From Cryptomeria japonica (Eukaryota > Streptophyta > Pinopsida > Cupressales > Cupressaceae), in contig NC_081409.1 of NCBI RefSeq assembly GCF_030272615.1, positions 23,766,406 through 23,830,405 of the forward strand: 64,000 nt of DNA. Reading direction: 5' to 3'. This document shows, one piece after another, positions 1-12,699 of the stretch. Position numbers and translations under genes: made by a program. Within the stretch, counting starts at the first letter, position 1. The number at the start of each line of letters is the position of its first letter. The notes below the pieces were generated by a model. That model worked only from the letters and a program-made list of their open reading frames with translations. It searched no databases and was not told the DNA's origin.

Positions 1-1298
1 CAAATCCAACCATTATTATCTTGTTTAGATGAATCCTAATTACCCAACCTATCTAATTATTTATTAATGTTATTACTTATTTTATCAAGGAAAACTTCCA
101 ATGTGCCTTGGTGGTCTAGACTCCAAGCATCCTTGCTAGGAACCTCTTAGTAACTTATCTCTCATGACCCTGATCATCACATGAAATCCCACTCCCCCTA
201 CTATGTTTAAAGACCTTAGGGTAACATAAAAAAAAACATCAAGATAACAAGGAGGCTCAATAGAAACATCATGAAAGTAACTACATCTCATAAGCAATAA
301 GCATAACAACCAAATGCCAAGATGCCAAAGCATAAACAATAGCCTCAACAATGATCAACATACCAATGAACAAGAGTAAGACAACATCCACTTACTCAAT
401 CATAAACAATATCAAATCCTCAACCAAGGCACAACCATCTCATTGGAGCTAAACAAGAAATCATACTCAACAACAAGTCTTATCAACTTTCTAGAGAAAA
501 CAAGACAACCCCAATGACAAGGAACTAAAAATATTGTCGGAGCCAAAACACATCAAATGATCAAATCTGAAATATAAATAATGCTGGAAAATCTCAAAAA
601 TATCATCAATTGCTTTTGGTACAAAAGACAGAACTAGAGAAACGAACACGGAAGACCCAAAACATAAAGATATAGTTGATAGAGCACAATGGCTCATCTT
701 TAGAACAAAATGGCACATTTGAAAATTACTACAACGCATATGATTAACAAAACAATGCTTTTGAAGTATTCTGCAATGCTTTCATTGAATACAGTAGTGC
801 ATATACCATATTTAATAGTGTATTTAACAAATAAATTAGTATATACATAAAAATTAATAGTGCATATGAAAGATTCAATAGCACAAACAATGTTTAAGCA
901 TATTTGCTTGAAAACTCAGAAAACGGAGTAAAAAAGTTCCAACAAACTTAAAAAATTAATAAGACTTTGGAATGATATCAAAACTGATCCAATGGGGATG
1001 CAAAAACCATGATAAACCAAGGAAACTTAAATATATAATACTATGGAATACAAATTATAAAACTCTTCTCCCATACATAATATGTGACCTTCGACAGTGC
1101 ACATAGAGCCATCAGTAAGTGGTAACAAAATAGATCAATCCTTAGTTCATGATATACCATATACACGGGACAAATGGCAATCAACTCCATATGAAATAAT
1201 AGATCAATTCTAGCATGCCCCAATCAAAATCAATTCACACAAATCTCAAGAAATCCATAGAGCCATTCATGACAGTACACCAATCAATAAAAAAATAT
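1..1298. other. Unassigned AT-rich flank left of element A
   Basis: No gene, RNA or element end could be supported here. The open frames are short and of low-complexity composition. This stretch is the left flank of the site into which element A inserted. Its continuation should be the DNA resuming at 24349, because the bases at 1294-1298 (aatat) nearly match those at 24349-24353 (aagat). Confidence 0.5.
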
Positions 1299-3061
1299 TG
1301 TAGCATCATAAATTGTACACCCTTAGTTGGGTGGTACAATTTCGCGCTTAGGTTAGCACCCACCTTAATATGTTTGCATCTTGCATTTAAAAGTATCTTT
1401 CAGCATTTAATTAATTAATTTAAATGAATCTATAGTCTTCTTTCATCCCTCTACACATCATAAAATTGGGCCCTTATCCCTAAGTGTGCCCCTTTTTATT
1501 TTATTCTTCCAATTAATTATTTCATCAAAAGCCCTGATTATGTCCTATTTTGACCTTCAAGGCCCAATTTTGCATATCTATACAACTTGAATCTCTAGAT
1601 CCTTCTGGAATTCAATTTAGAATTACAATATCTTGCTTCCCCAAAAATTTGAGAAAAAGTTGGCCGGACCAAGAGGTGTGCCCCTTTTTATTTTATTCTT
1701 CCAATTAATTATTTCATCAAAAGCCCTAATTATGTCCTATTTCAACCTTCAAGGCCCAATTTCGCATATCTATACAACTCGAATCTCCAGATCCTTCTGG
1801 AATTCAATTTAGAATTACAATATCTTGCTTCCCCAAAAATTTGAGAAAAATTTGGTCGGACCAAGAGGTAACCTCTTGGTTCAAACATTTTTACCCTGAA
1901 TTTTGAGAGCATGATTTGGCAATATTTAAATGCTTGAATCTAGGATTTTGTGAAATTATATTGATTCTAGGTTGGCCTATGATCAAAAACAAAGTTAGGG
2001 TTTCATACATATAACCTTTCCTTTCCTCATTTTAAGGATTCAAATACAAGAAATTGAAGGAGCCTCTTATAAAGTGAAAGTGCAAGTTATGTGGAGTCTA
2101 CAATCATAAAATCAAGCATTCATCAAGAATTTATCAAGTCTACATCAATCATCTTCAACATCAATTAGGAGCTTTGAAGACATTGAATAATAATAGGAGA
2201 TCACCGACTATTTATTGGCTTGTACCTCTCCCTTAGGGTTTGGTATGGTTTCATGTTATTTTCATGTCTTTGCATGAGCTTCATAACATTCATTTTCAGA
2301 TTTACATTCATGCTTTAGATCCATTGTTGCATTTGTGATTTGAAGCATTTACATTTATATTTACACTCATTTAGGGTTTACTCTACAAAGTGTAGGGTGG
2401 ATCTCTAGATCTACTTTCTTGTTCATTTAGGATCTTGCATACACACAAGATTCTTGCACACACATTTTCAATATATTATCGGCTATTTGTGGAGGTGGAA
2501 ATAACTAAAACAAGTGTTTTGAATAAGGCAAAGCCCTATATAGCCACCCACAACACAATTTCCCTTCTTTTGGTGTGTTAGTTACAGATTCAGGAGCCAT
2601 ATAGGATTGGAAAGGACAAAGGAGACCAAGACAAAGTGAACTGCCTTTTGCAGATCTTCCAAAGACCCCTCGAGACCAGGGTGTTTCCTCTTGGTCCCGA
2701 TAAGGACCAAGGCATTACCTCTTGGTCCTGACAAATTTTCCCATGTTTTTAGGTGTGGAGTCTGATCCTCTTCATGATCTTAGATCCTATCTTGTGTCTT
2801 TTTTTGATTTCTGCAACACAGTATTTTTATCATTTCATTACAATAGATGTAGTGCTCGCAATTTCCAAACCTAATTCAAGATTACACAATTTCAAAAACA
2901 AAAGGAGAAATATGATCTCAATCAGCATTCAACCCTCTTCCTAATAGAATTGAGGTTGGATCTATTGAAGGTTCATCCTCCTTTTAATGTTCTGGTTAAT
3001 TTGTCTAATTAGTGGTTTTAACCTACTTGGTGTGACCCTAGTTCCAAATTATTCCATCACA
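1299..3061 (+). repeat. 5' LTR of element A
   Basis: The LTR starts TGTAGCATC and ends CCATCACA. Its first 180 bp are repeated at 6717, and the rest reappears in pieces at 7600-7630, 21274-21793 and 24213-24348. It is 1763 bp, about 190 bp longer than the other LTR, because one block (1484-1675) is duplicated in tandem. Confidence 0.9.
1484..1868 (+). repeat. 192-bp tandem duplication inside A's 5' LTR
   Basis: The block beginning gtgtgcccctttttatttta at 1484 starts again at 1676 and ends near the ccaagagg motif at about 1868. The copies differ at only a few positions. The 3' LTR has a single copy (from about 6889). Confidence 0.9.
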
Positions 3062-3063
3062 TT

Positions 3064-3083
3064 TTGGTGAACCCGGTGTGAAC
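3064..3083 (+). other. Candidate primer-binding site of element A
   Basis: The sequence ttggtgaacccggtgtgaac lies 2 bp inside the 5' LTR end, where a minus-strand primer site is expected. The matching tRNA was not assigned. Confidence 0.45.
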
Positions 3084-3464
3084 ATATTTAATTTTGATTT
3101 ATGTTCTCAGATATGAGTGTTATGAAATTTAAAATTCAAGTTTTCATTTACAAGTTTTATTTCTTTGTAAATTTTAAAAATTTTGAGGATAATTTCACTA
3201 AAACCCTATTTTTTAATTTCAAAATTGGACTTGTCGATTTCTTAAATTGGATTAATTATTTCAGATTTGATTTGGGAACACATTGCACTCATAGATCTCA
3301 TTTTCCAAATCAAAATTTACAGTGCTTGCATTGGTGAAAACATCATAAATATTGAACATTGCTTTCTATTTTGCATATGTCAACATTTGGAAAAGGCAAA
3401 TTATTTTCTTAGCATTCATTTCATAGGTGTGGTAATGGGTTAGCCTCCCTTGTCTCAATTTACC

Positions 3465-4870
3465 CCTCTCTTAAAGATCCCCCTATCCATGAGGACATTT
3501 TAGTGCAAAGAAGAGTTGTTAACAATTACTTCAAAACTCTCCCATGTTCTAAGGATGAAGATTTGAAGAATGATGTCGATATTTCACCTAAGATGTGTTT
3601 CTCTCATTAACACTTTTCTTAATGTTACCTTACCTTTCATACATGATTCTTCTCCTAGAGAAAACGTGTTGATGGACATCAATTTATCTTATCCCAAATT
3701 TGGTCTTACCAATGGGGGAAAATTAGTGCAACAAAAGGTTATGAACCCTTATTTTAAAGATATCCTTCCTAAGTATGAATATTTTCAGAATGATGTCCAT
3801 CTTCCTCCTAAAATGTACTTCCCCGTGAGGATCATTTGATACAAGTAGATGGTATTGTCCCTAATTTTCCTTGTGATAGGATACCCTCTTTTGATTTCAA
3901 TAAAATGCACACTAGAGATGAAGCATTAATGAGTTATGTTTGTCCTTTGCCTAAAGCTTGTCTTAACTATAAAGATACCTTGGAAGAAGAAGATGAAATT
4001 ATAAGTAATTTCATTAATTCCCTCTCTCCTAAAGATCCCAATAAATACATTTTAAGGTAAGAGGATGATTTAAACAACACGTGTTAATGCTCTCCCTTCT
4101 AAGGATGAAGCATTAATAAAAATTGTTAATCCCTCTCCCAAAATTCCCTAAACAATGGGGACATCATGGTGCAAAAAGACATTTTTAACACCTCTCTCAA
4201 TGATCTCCCTCTTTGGCACGAACCTTTGGAGAATGATGTCGATTACTCTCTTACTATGTCCCTCCCTCATAAGGATACCCTATTCCAAGAAGAGATTGTT
4301 AACATCTCTTTCAAAGATCTCCCTCTCAAGGATGAATCTTTGAAGAGTAATGTTGATCTTTCTCCTAGAGAGTTCCTCTCTCATGTAGATCCTTTGGTGA
4401 TAGAGGGTGATATGATCTTTCCTACTAACACTATACCTTATTTCAATAACTTTACCTCTAGGGATGAAACATTAATACCTACTTCTAGTCTATCTCCCAA
4501 AATTGATCCTATCCATGATAACATTTTGGTGCAAGAAGAGACTCTCAACACTTATTTCAATAATATTTATCATACGAATGATGTTGATTCTTCTCCTAAA
4601 ATTTATAAAGATACCTTGGAGCAAGAGAGTGATCTTAGGTCACAAGGGTTTGATATTACTAAACCATCTTTGATCAATATGATACACGTGAATGGTTATG
4701 AAACGCATAATAAACCCCTCTTCATAGTTCAAGGTGCTAGTCATTCTCCAAATTCTCAACCTCTAAACAAGCCTATTTTTTTGGATCAAGGTGGTTGTAG
4801 TAATGATTCCTTTTCCACTCCTAACAAACCAGTTATTAATGTGCAAGGAGGTTATCCTACTAAGAGATGA
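3465..4870 (+). pseudogene. Element A repeat-built ORF region (about 36-residue modules)
   Basis: This coding-like region lies between the 5' LTR and the gag/protease block. At least five places repeat a module beginning VQ, followed by a VxNxxF-like step, a DLP-like step, a NDVD-like step and an SPK-like end. They begin near 3500, 3726, 4167, 4286 and 4530. The spacings (119, 226 and 244 bp) suggest an ancestral tandem unit of about 110-120 bp. The last third (4690-4865) has three short NKP...QGG-type repeats. I do not recognise the family. It may be an expanded gag N-terminus, a non-catalytic passenger ORF, or satellite-like repeat that happens to stay open. The region is broken. Confidence 0.55.
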
Positions 4871-4959
4871 GTATGATAAACAAATCACCTGAGAGAGTTA
4901 CAATTCAGTTTCCCACACATATAATATGTGAAACAATAGGCAATCTAATCCTCCTCTAG

Positions 4960-5580
4960 TTATTCCTTCTTCACTTCTTGTCTCTCAACCTATTCTTCCA
5001 CAAGCACCTCGTATATCACAAACCCTTGGTAAAGAGTATGACTTTATTGAACAACTTAAAGTTACCCCTGCCAAGATATCTCTTTGGGATTTGATTCAAA
5101 CTTCATCCACTCATCATGGAATGTTACAAGATGCTTTAAAGAACTTAAATATCACACCCACAATTACACCTAATAATATGGCTTCTTTGATTGACTCCAT
5201 GACAACACCCAAAGCTCAAATTGTATTCACACAAGATGAGTTTCCCTTCCATGAGATCCAACATCAATATGATCTCGTTATGATTGTGGTCCTTATCAAT
5301 GGTAATGATATAAGAATAACCCTTTTTGACAACAGATCTGGCCTTAATGTTTGTATTGTTAATTTATTACACAAGATCGGGGTGGACACATCATTATGTG
5401 ACATTGTTAGCTCACTTATTGGTGGCTCATTGTTCATTCATGATAGTACAATTTTATGTGCAATCATACTTTGGAAGAAAAATAATAGCTTATTTTTGTC
5501 CCATCTCTTGTCTCTATTGGGCAAGAGTGATTTCAAACATCTCTCCTTCTCAAGATTAAAACTTTCCCCTTTGTGAAATA
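4960..5580 (+). pseudogene. Element A gag C-terminus and aspartic protease remnant (Tat lineage)
   Basis: The translation shows a block resembling the plant Tat/Athila gag-protease junction: a TPAKISLWDLIQTS stretch, then a FTQDEFP step, then an LFDNRSGLNVC stretch followed by L-HKIGVD. The last resembles the retropepsin active-site neighbourhood of these elements (D-x-G-S-x-L-N-V-C pattern followed by L..LG.D). The protease would cleave the element's own polyprotein inside virus-like particles. Similarity is judged from memory of the family. Nothing downstream resembles RT. It is a fossil. Confidence 0.65.
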
Positions 5581-6716
5581 ATGTCTTCTATAAGGATTTC
5601 TTATTGATTGTAGAGGTGTATATTCCTATTTGGAATTCCTTCTCTCATATTGGAACAAGTATCCCTAATGAGGATTTTAAGTACATATCCTTAATTGGGA
5701 CCTCTTCCTTGGTGTTTGAAGTCTTTAATCATTCATAAAATTCATTTTTTTATTAAGTAGTATATTTTATAATGAACCCTTCTAGGTTGTGAACATGCAT
5801 ATACCTGATGAGGATCTCTTTCCTTCTTATAGAGGAGTGTTTCTTTTATAAATAACATCTCTTTGATGTCATTGTTTCTATACTTGGGGGACAAGGGTTA
5901 TAATTATATCTTCTATCACTTTTTCTAAAGATTCACCTTTCCTTTTTTGAGTTGTATTTTTTCATTTGATGTCATTTCTTGCATAGAATATGTGTCTTCG
6001 TTATATAGGACCTATTCTTTGTTCAAAATGATATATCTTCCATGAGCAATATCTCCTTAGTGAAAGTGTGCAATCCTTCACTAAGAATCCTCTTTTCCTA
6101 AATATTGGAGAAGGTGTGCATTCTTCTCTCGATTCTCCTTTTAAAGATGATATCTTTATCAAATATCCCCTCTATTCTCAAAGGAGGATGTCTTTGGATA
6201 ATGAAATCTTCTTCCTATTCAAAAATTTAAAAGGCAATTCTTTCCCAAACCCTAATTCTACATTTATCACCTAATCTTTTGTCTTTTTTTAGAGTTCCAA
6301 TCCTCACACTCTTGGTTGTGTTGGAATTGGGTTTATTTCTCTTTCTTACCAAATGTCCCATGATGCACTTCAATCTTGTGTAAAGCTTCATTGTGATCAT
6401 TTGTCATCACCTCTTTTCACAATTCACTATGGTAAACATGATACCCCATTTCACCTCACTAATTAGCAAGCTGAAATAGGGGGGCATATAGATACCCATA
6501 AATTTCATCACTTCCCTAGTAAGCATTTAGGTGATTTTGTGATTTTATCTAACAATGTGGTTTTCTAGGGTGTGGTTCCTAACAGTGTACTACAAATACT
6601 GTTGGGGGCTTCATCCAACACCTTATGGATATATCCTTTTTCATGAATGTTTACTTTTCTATACTTTAGCTTGCATATACACTTAGTGTCATAGGACCGC
6701 TAAAGTGGGGGCTAAA
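5581..6716. other. Element A 3' internal region and polypurine tract
   Basis: This AT-rich stretch has no recognised coding domain and is where pol would lie in an autonomous relative. It ends with a purine-rich run (aaagtgggggct, about 6702-6713) directly before the 3' LTR, a plausible polypurine tract on the + strand. Confidence 0.55.
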
Positions 6717-7630
6717 TATAGCATCGTAAATTGTACACCCTTAGTTGGGTGGTATAATTTTGCGCTTAGGTTAGCACCCACCTTGGTGTGTTTACATCTT
6801 GCATTTCAAATTCTCTTTAAGTATTTAATTAAATATATGGTCTTCTTTCATGACTCTACACATCATAAAATTGGGCCCTTAACCCTAAGTGTGCCCCTTT
6901 TTATTTTATTCTTCCAATTAATTATTTCATCAAAATCCCTGATTATGTCCTATTTTGACCTTCAAGGCTTGATTCACATATCTAGACACCTCAAAGGGCC
7001 ACATCCTTCTGGAATTCACTTTATAATTACAATATCTTGCTTCCTCAAAAAATTGAGAACAAGTTTTTTGGACGAAGAGGCAACCTCTTAGTCCCGACAT
7101 TTTCGCCCCGAATTTTAGGAGCATGATTTGGCAGTATTTAAATATTTGAATCTAGGATTTTGTGAAATTATATTGATTCTAGATTGGCCTATGATCAAAA
7201 ACAAAGTTAGGGTTTCATACATATAGCCTTTCCTTTCCTTATTTGAAGGATCCAACTACAAGCAATTGAAGGAGCCTCTTATGAAGTGAAAGTGCAAGTT
7301 ATGTGGAATCTACAATCAGTAAATCAAGCATTCATCAAGAATTTATCAAGTCTACATCAATCATCTTCAACATCAATTAGGAGCTTTGAATATATTGAAT
7401 AATAATTAGAGATCACCAATTTTTGATTGGTTTGTGCCTCTCCCTTAGGGTTTGGTATGGTTTCATGTTATTTTCATGTCTTTGCATGTGCTTCATAACA
7501 TTCATTTTCAAATTTACATTCATGCTTTAGATCCATTCTTGCATTTCTGATTTGAAGCATTTACATTTACATTTACACTCATTTAGGGTTTACTCTCCAA
7601 AGTGTAGGGTAGAGCTCTAAATCTACTTTC

Positions 7631-8748
7631 TATTTGAATCAAGGAACACTAAGAGGGGGGTGAATCAATGTTCTACAATTTTTAGCCTTTTTTACTTGTT
7701 CTTTCAACCACTTAATGCAAATGAACAAAAGAAAGATGCAGAAACACAAAGTAATCAACAACAACACCATAAAAACAAATTTATACATGGACAATCCAAT
7801 TAAGGGAAAAACCATAGTGGGGATGAGACCCACAATATAAAATATACTCTGCAGAAGTATTAAAATATTGCATAGGGAGTGCGCTTGCATTTGGGCACAT
7901 TTCCTAGAGCTCATTTCTCAAAAGAAAGAATGGCAACAACCTCGGAAGGCTCACTTCCTTACAAAATATTTTACAAAAGATAATTGGAATGTCTGGACTA
8001 AAAAATAGCATCTACAAATGCCAAGGTACGGTTCCAGTTAAGCACAAAACATTTTAATCACTCACTGCTCTGTTCCATTGATTTGCAATATTCTGGAGCA
8101 CAAATCGTTCACTTGTACACGTGAAACTACGTACAATCGATCACAAACACTTTCCACATATATATCGATATCCAAAATGATCATAACCGTTGGCCTTATA
8201 TATCTGCATCATAAAATTAGGTCTTCTACATGTCAGCTCCAAGAACACAATACAAATAATGAAACATGTATGAACTATCAGCTGAATCTGATCTCCAATG
8301 CATATGTAGACCAAAAATAATTATCTACACACTTCTCAGATGTCGGCTAAACATCCTTGATCACAAAAATAATCACCAAAATTACTCCACCAAATCCAAA
8401 CAATGATCAATTATTCAAAACAGTCATACCACACTACTCAACCCAAAAGCTTGTGCACCGGATCTTCTAACTCAATCAAGAATCAACATCGAAGTATAAT
8501 ATTCTGGAATAAGGTACTCTAGACATATAACTAACATCCTTTAGCTCCACAACATAAAATATTCAACATAAATGAAATTCCAACCAAAATATGTACTATG
8601 TCAGATGTCATGTTCTAGCTCATTGGACTTAACCAAATATGCATTCTAACTTCTGGTATAAGAAAATTGATCACTACAGATGGGACCACTAAATTGGGCT
8701 ACCATCAATTGCAACATTGAACCATCTGTGCAGTGTCTATTGCCAACA
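7631..8748 (-). repeat. 3' LTR of element B
   Basis: This copy aligns along its whole length to 13953-14458 plus 20659-21273. On the + strand it opens with tatttgaatcaagg, soon followed by the box aagaggggggtgaatca, which is shared with the LTRs of E and F. It ends with ccaaca. Confidence 0.88.
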
Positions 8749-8762
8749 ATCTCCCCCTTTGG
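8749..8762 (-). other. Polypurine tract of element B
   Basis: Read on the - strand it is gccaaagggggagat, directly abutting the LTR. The same box occurs in E (27784) and F (32645). Confidence 0.8.
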
Positions 8763-8999
8763 CATTGATGGAAACACTTAGTGAAAAATGATTGTGTTTG
8801 AATCAGTACTAACATATATACATTGAAAAACTTCAAAAATCCAACATTCCAAAATTTCAGAACTCCCCCTAAGATGAATACGACATTTTTCACTACTCTA
8901 CACTCCCCCTTTGACATCAATGGAAAATATAGGGATTTTGGAAACCAAAAATGTACACAAAATTTTATACATAGAGGCATATATACACACAGACCTTAC

Positions 9000-11900
9000 T
9001 AACTTACAAAAATTCAAGATATCTGCAAAAGTGTTATTCAATGAACCCAAATGGCTATCCTAGTGCTTCTTGAGACTCTCCAAGACATATATGAGACCAC
9101 TAAATAGATAGGCTTGCATCTCTATTGACTTAAGATCTGAAGGTTCATTAACAGCCTGAGCATCCTTCAATTCACTTAGCATAATGTCCAACTTGGGAGT
9201 GATGTGACTCCACAGTTCTCCAACTTTGCCAATGATTATTTCCTTTTCATGGCTAGGCTCCTGAGCTTGTCAAGTAAAGATATTACTTGATCTTCTTTAC
9301 TGCTCATAAAAATTGACAAAGGATCAAGAGATTGAGATATCTAGGCTAATTGATCCTCATGCTCCTTGGACTTCTCCTCAATATCCTTAGTGAACTTTGA
9401 CAATGATAGGAATAATTTGTAAATATTGCCTCCTTCAGATAATCCATCTTGCACACTCTTGGCATAATGATCTAATGTAACTCTATCATCAGCAATCATT
9501 ATCTTTAATGTCCTAAGCCTCTTGGCATTGAATTCATTGTGAACCTTCACTTAGAATGACTTCTCCAATGACTCAAAATGAGTATCCACCGAATTGGTCA
9601 AACTCTTCAGTTGTCTGGATGGAATATCAGACGTGTTGTTTTGAAATGTGGGCATTAACTTTTCAAGAACATTGGATGCCAGGGTAAGTAATTTTTTGTC
9701 TTCTGTGTGAGATTTCAGCAAATCCTCACTTTCCTTGGCTTGAGAAAATGAAGCTAATTGAAGCTTCTGAATAGGGGACATAGTGGAAAGGTTGATTGGG
9801 CCTTGGACAAATTTTGGATCATCAATAATCCACTTACCTTTCACTACCCCGGCAGTGTCTCTTGCTTCAGTGATTTTTCCCTCAATATCAACTTCAACTT
9901 TAAATTCAACCTTCTCCTTCTATGCGACCTTTTCTACATCAGCCTTAGGCAGGATTGCATCCTTTGCATATTTCTCAATAGTGTCAATTGGAGGATTCTG
10001 GGATCCCTCATCCTCATTTCCTTTTCCTTCTTCTCCTTCACCCTTATCTACCACATCCTTATCTCTAGCCTCTTTCAGAATGTTCACCTCTACCGGATCA
10101 ACTATTTGCACTTCTGGAATAGGAGTATCAATCTTTGTCTGATCACCTTGGGATGGCATGCTCTGAGCTTCTAGACCAGATTTAGGAGCATCATCTTGAG
10201 TTTTCTCAGGGATAACTTCATACTGATTCTTTAGCAAAATTGATCTCAGATTCTTCTTTGTATCCTTAATTACTTCTTTAGTGTTTCCAATCATGATCTT
10301 ATTTACTCTAGTTTTTCTTCTAAACTCATTCTTGGCCTCCTTGAGAATTCTCGCAATCTCCTCATTTACAAATACAAGCCAGAGTTCTACCAACACATAT
10401 TCCCTTAATCTTTCTTCTTCCTTATTTGTATTTTTCCTCCTCATCTCCAAAATATCAAACAATCTCTTAGGTATTTCAAACATTATTTCTATTAGATCTC
10501 TATTGTACACATTCAAATACTTAACAATAGCTTCCTCTAAAGTCCTTTTTCCTTTATCATCAAAATTGTCATACCATTCAGACATTGGCTTCAAAATTCC
10601 ATTCTTTACAACATCATCCACATTTTCATCTAATAACATAGGAGGTTTGACTATTAATCTTACTTGCTAAATTACCATCTCTATTTTGGAGGTTTTTGGT
10701 TTCTTTCTTGGCTTGTCTCCACTAAATGGCTTCTCCTTGGTAACTTTAGTAGCTTTAATGCCCTTTTGCTTTACTTCCTTCACAACTTTATTCGACTCTA
10801 TCTCCTTATCATTAGGATCTACAACATAGACTCTTGTTCCCATTTATTTCTTCCTCTTCCCTTCGCCATTGGATGGTTTGGCTTGGGGTTTTGGAGATAG
10901 TATTGGCTTCATCGGAGGAGGGTACAGAGGTCCTTGACTACCTTGTCTTTGGAGTAGAGTGTTTCAATTTAGATTATTTTCCTTTACAATATGCTCTTCA
11001 GATAGGATATTCCTTTTTCTCGCCTCCCAGATCGCCTCTTTGGTGATCTCAATGCTTTTAGCATATGCTTCCACTTCCTTTCTCACTTTCCTATGGATTT
11101 CTAGTTTCTTGAACTAACTATGTAGTTTCAAGATCTTTTCAACATAAGTTCCAAATCTCTCCTCAGAGGGATCTACCAGTTTGCTCAGGAGATGTTGTGC
11201 GTATAGCTCAAGAATTTGTTCCTCCACCTCATACATGATCCAAGATGTCCTAGGTTCAACAGTTTCCATCAAACATTGATTTGTATCTACCATGAAGCAA
11301 ATAGTATCTTGGTAGTTCCCCACTATTGACTTGGGGATCCTCTCCCTATCATGCATCTCACTCTAAATTTTTTTTAAATATCCCCAGAGAGTAGCATTCT
11401 GGACCTTGGCATCACCAATGCTATACAAATACTCTTTGATCTTCACTACCACTGGTCTATCATATGCCCATTGGACTTGACCTACTCCCAAAACTTCGCT
11501 CATGAAGTATAAGTACAAACATAGGATCAAGGTGTCATAATTGAATGTGTTCTTCTTGTCCTCCTTTATCTTCTTCAAGTTCTTCATCAACTCACTCCAG
11601 GGTAATTCACACAAGTCATACTTGTTGTCTTCCTTTATCATCTCATATGTAGCATAGATAGTTGTTCCAGACATAGATAACCCTTTTGGAGTGGTATACC
11701 TTATACCCTAACACCATAGAAGCAAACTTAACATGATACTCTACAATATCGTTGATTGTCATGTATCTTTGATCAAATTTTGACCCTGTTGCATCTGTGA
11801 TGATCTAGTTTTTCGTGGCCTTCAATGTGGGTAAGTCATCGGTACAACACACACTAGTAACAACCCTAACAACACTATTTGTGATCTTGATTGGCTTGTT

Positions 11901-12269
11901 CAACCACATAAATTCATCATGCATCCTACTAAGTACATACCGGACCCATTCGAGTTCATCAAACATTGGAAATTTGACATACTGCACAAAACCCTTTTCC
12001 TCCACAACTTTGAATATGGGTTCCAGACTACCAACCTCATCTATCATCTACTTGGTGTATAAATTCAACATTTGTGCACTTCCAAGCTCCTCAATATCGA
12101 CATGAGTATAATCCCTAATATCCTCTATATCCAAAACATCATGTGGTACCAATGAAAATGCACTCTTCGGATAATCTTCCATGGATATAAATGGATTTTT
12201 CTTAAAATCTAGTCAAGCTCTCTCTATGATATCTACGACTAGTGGATTTTTTGTACCAGAAGCGGCCAT
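9000..12269 (-). pseudogene. Element B unrecognised coding remnant downstream of gag
   Basis: Leftward open stretches with protein-like composition fill about 3.2 kb. The likely first codon is the ATG at 12269-12267, which begins MAASGTKNPLVVD. Stretches such as KPIKITNSVVRVVT (about 11.9 kb) and a charged, helix-rich segment near 9.9-10.6 kb stand out. The latter turns acidic and rich in E, D, K and P toward its end. I find none of the copia protease, integrase, RT or RNase H signatures. The stretch takes the place of pol in this element. It may be an enlarged structural protein or a captured host sequence. It is broken in several places. Confidence 0.5.
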
Positions 12270-12699
12270 TTCAGAAATTTCAAACTTCAAACTTAAAAAG
12301 TTTCAATGAAAATACCTTGACCACCAGATTAGGAAATTCACGTGACAAATCTTCTTCACGCTTTGGTCTCTGAAAATTTTGCTTGCAAAGTTCTCTTCTC
12401 TTCTTCTCTTTGAATGCAAAGTGAGAAATAAAGTGATTAAGTCACTCTTTATCTTCCACATACCTAACTTTTAGGTGTAATAAATGCACTTTTCTCTAAT
12501 ACTTTCGGATACCCTACATACACAGACAATTCTTCAAGAAATATTTTGCGGCTCTTCAATTTCGTCACTCTTCTGAAAATGCTTCAAAAAAATCTACACC
12601 ACCATAATATAGCTACTGACAATCTACTGATCTTCCAACACCAACATCTAGTAGGGGAGAAAAGATCTGCATGGAGACTCCCCTTAGTCTAGAGGCCTC

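Noticed and set aside
9758-10670. Rightward open frames over element B, rich in Ser, Phe and Leu
   Set aside because: They are shadows of the leftward coding stretch. The composition (S/F/L-rich, hydrophobic) is typical of antisense readings of K/E-rich protein.
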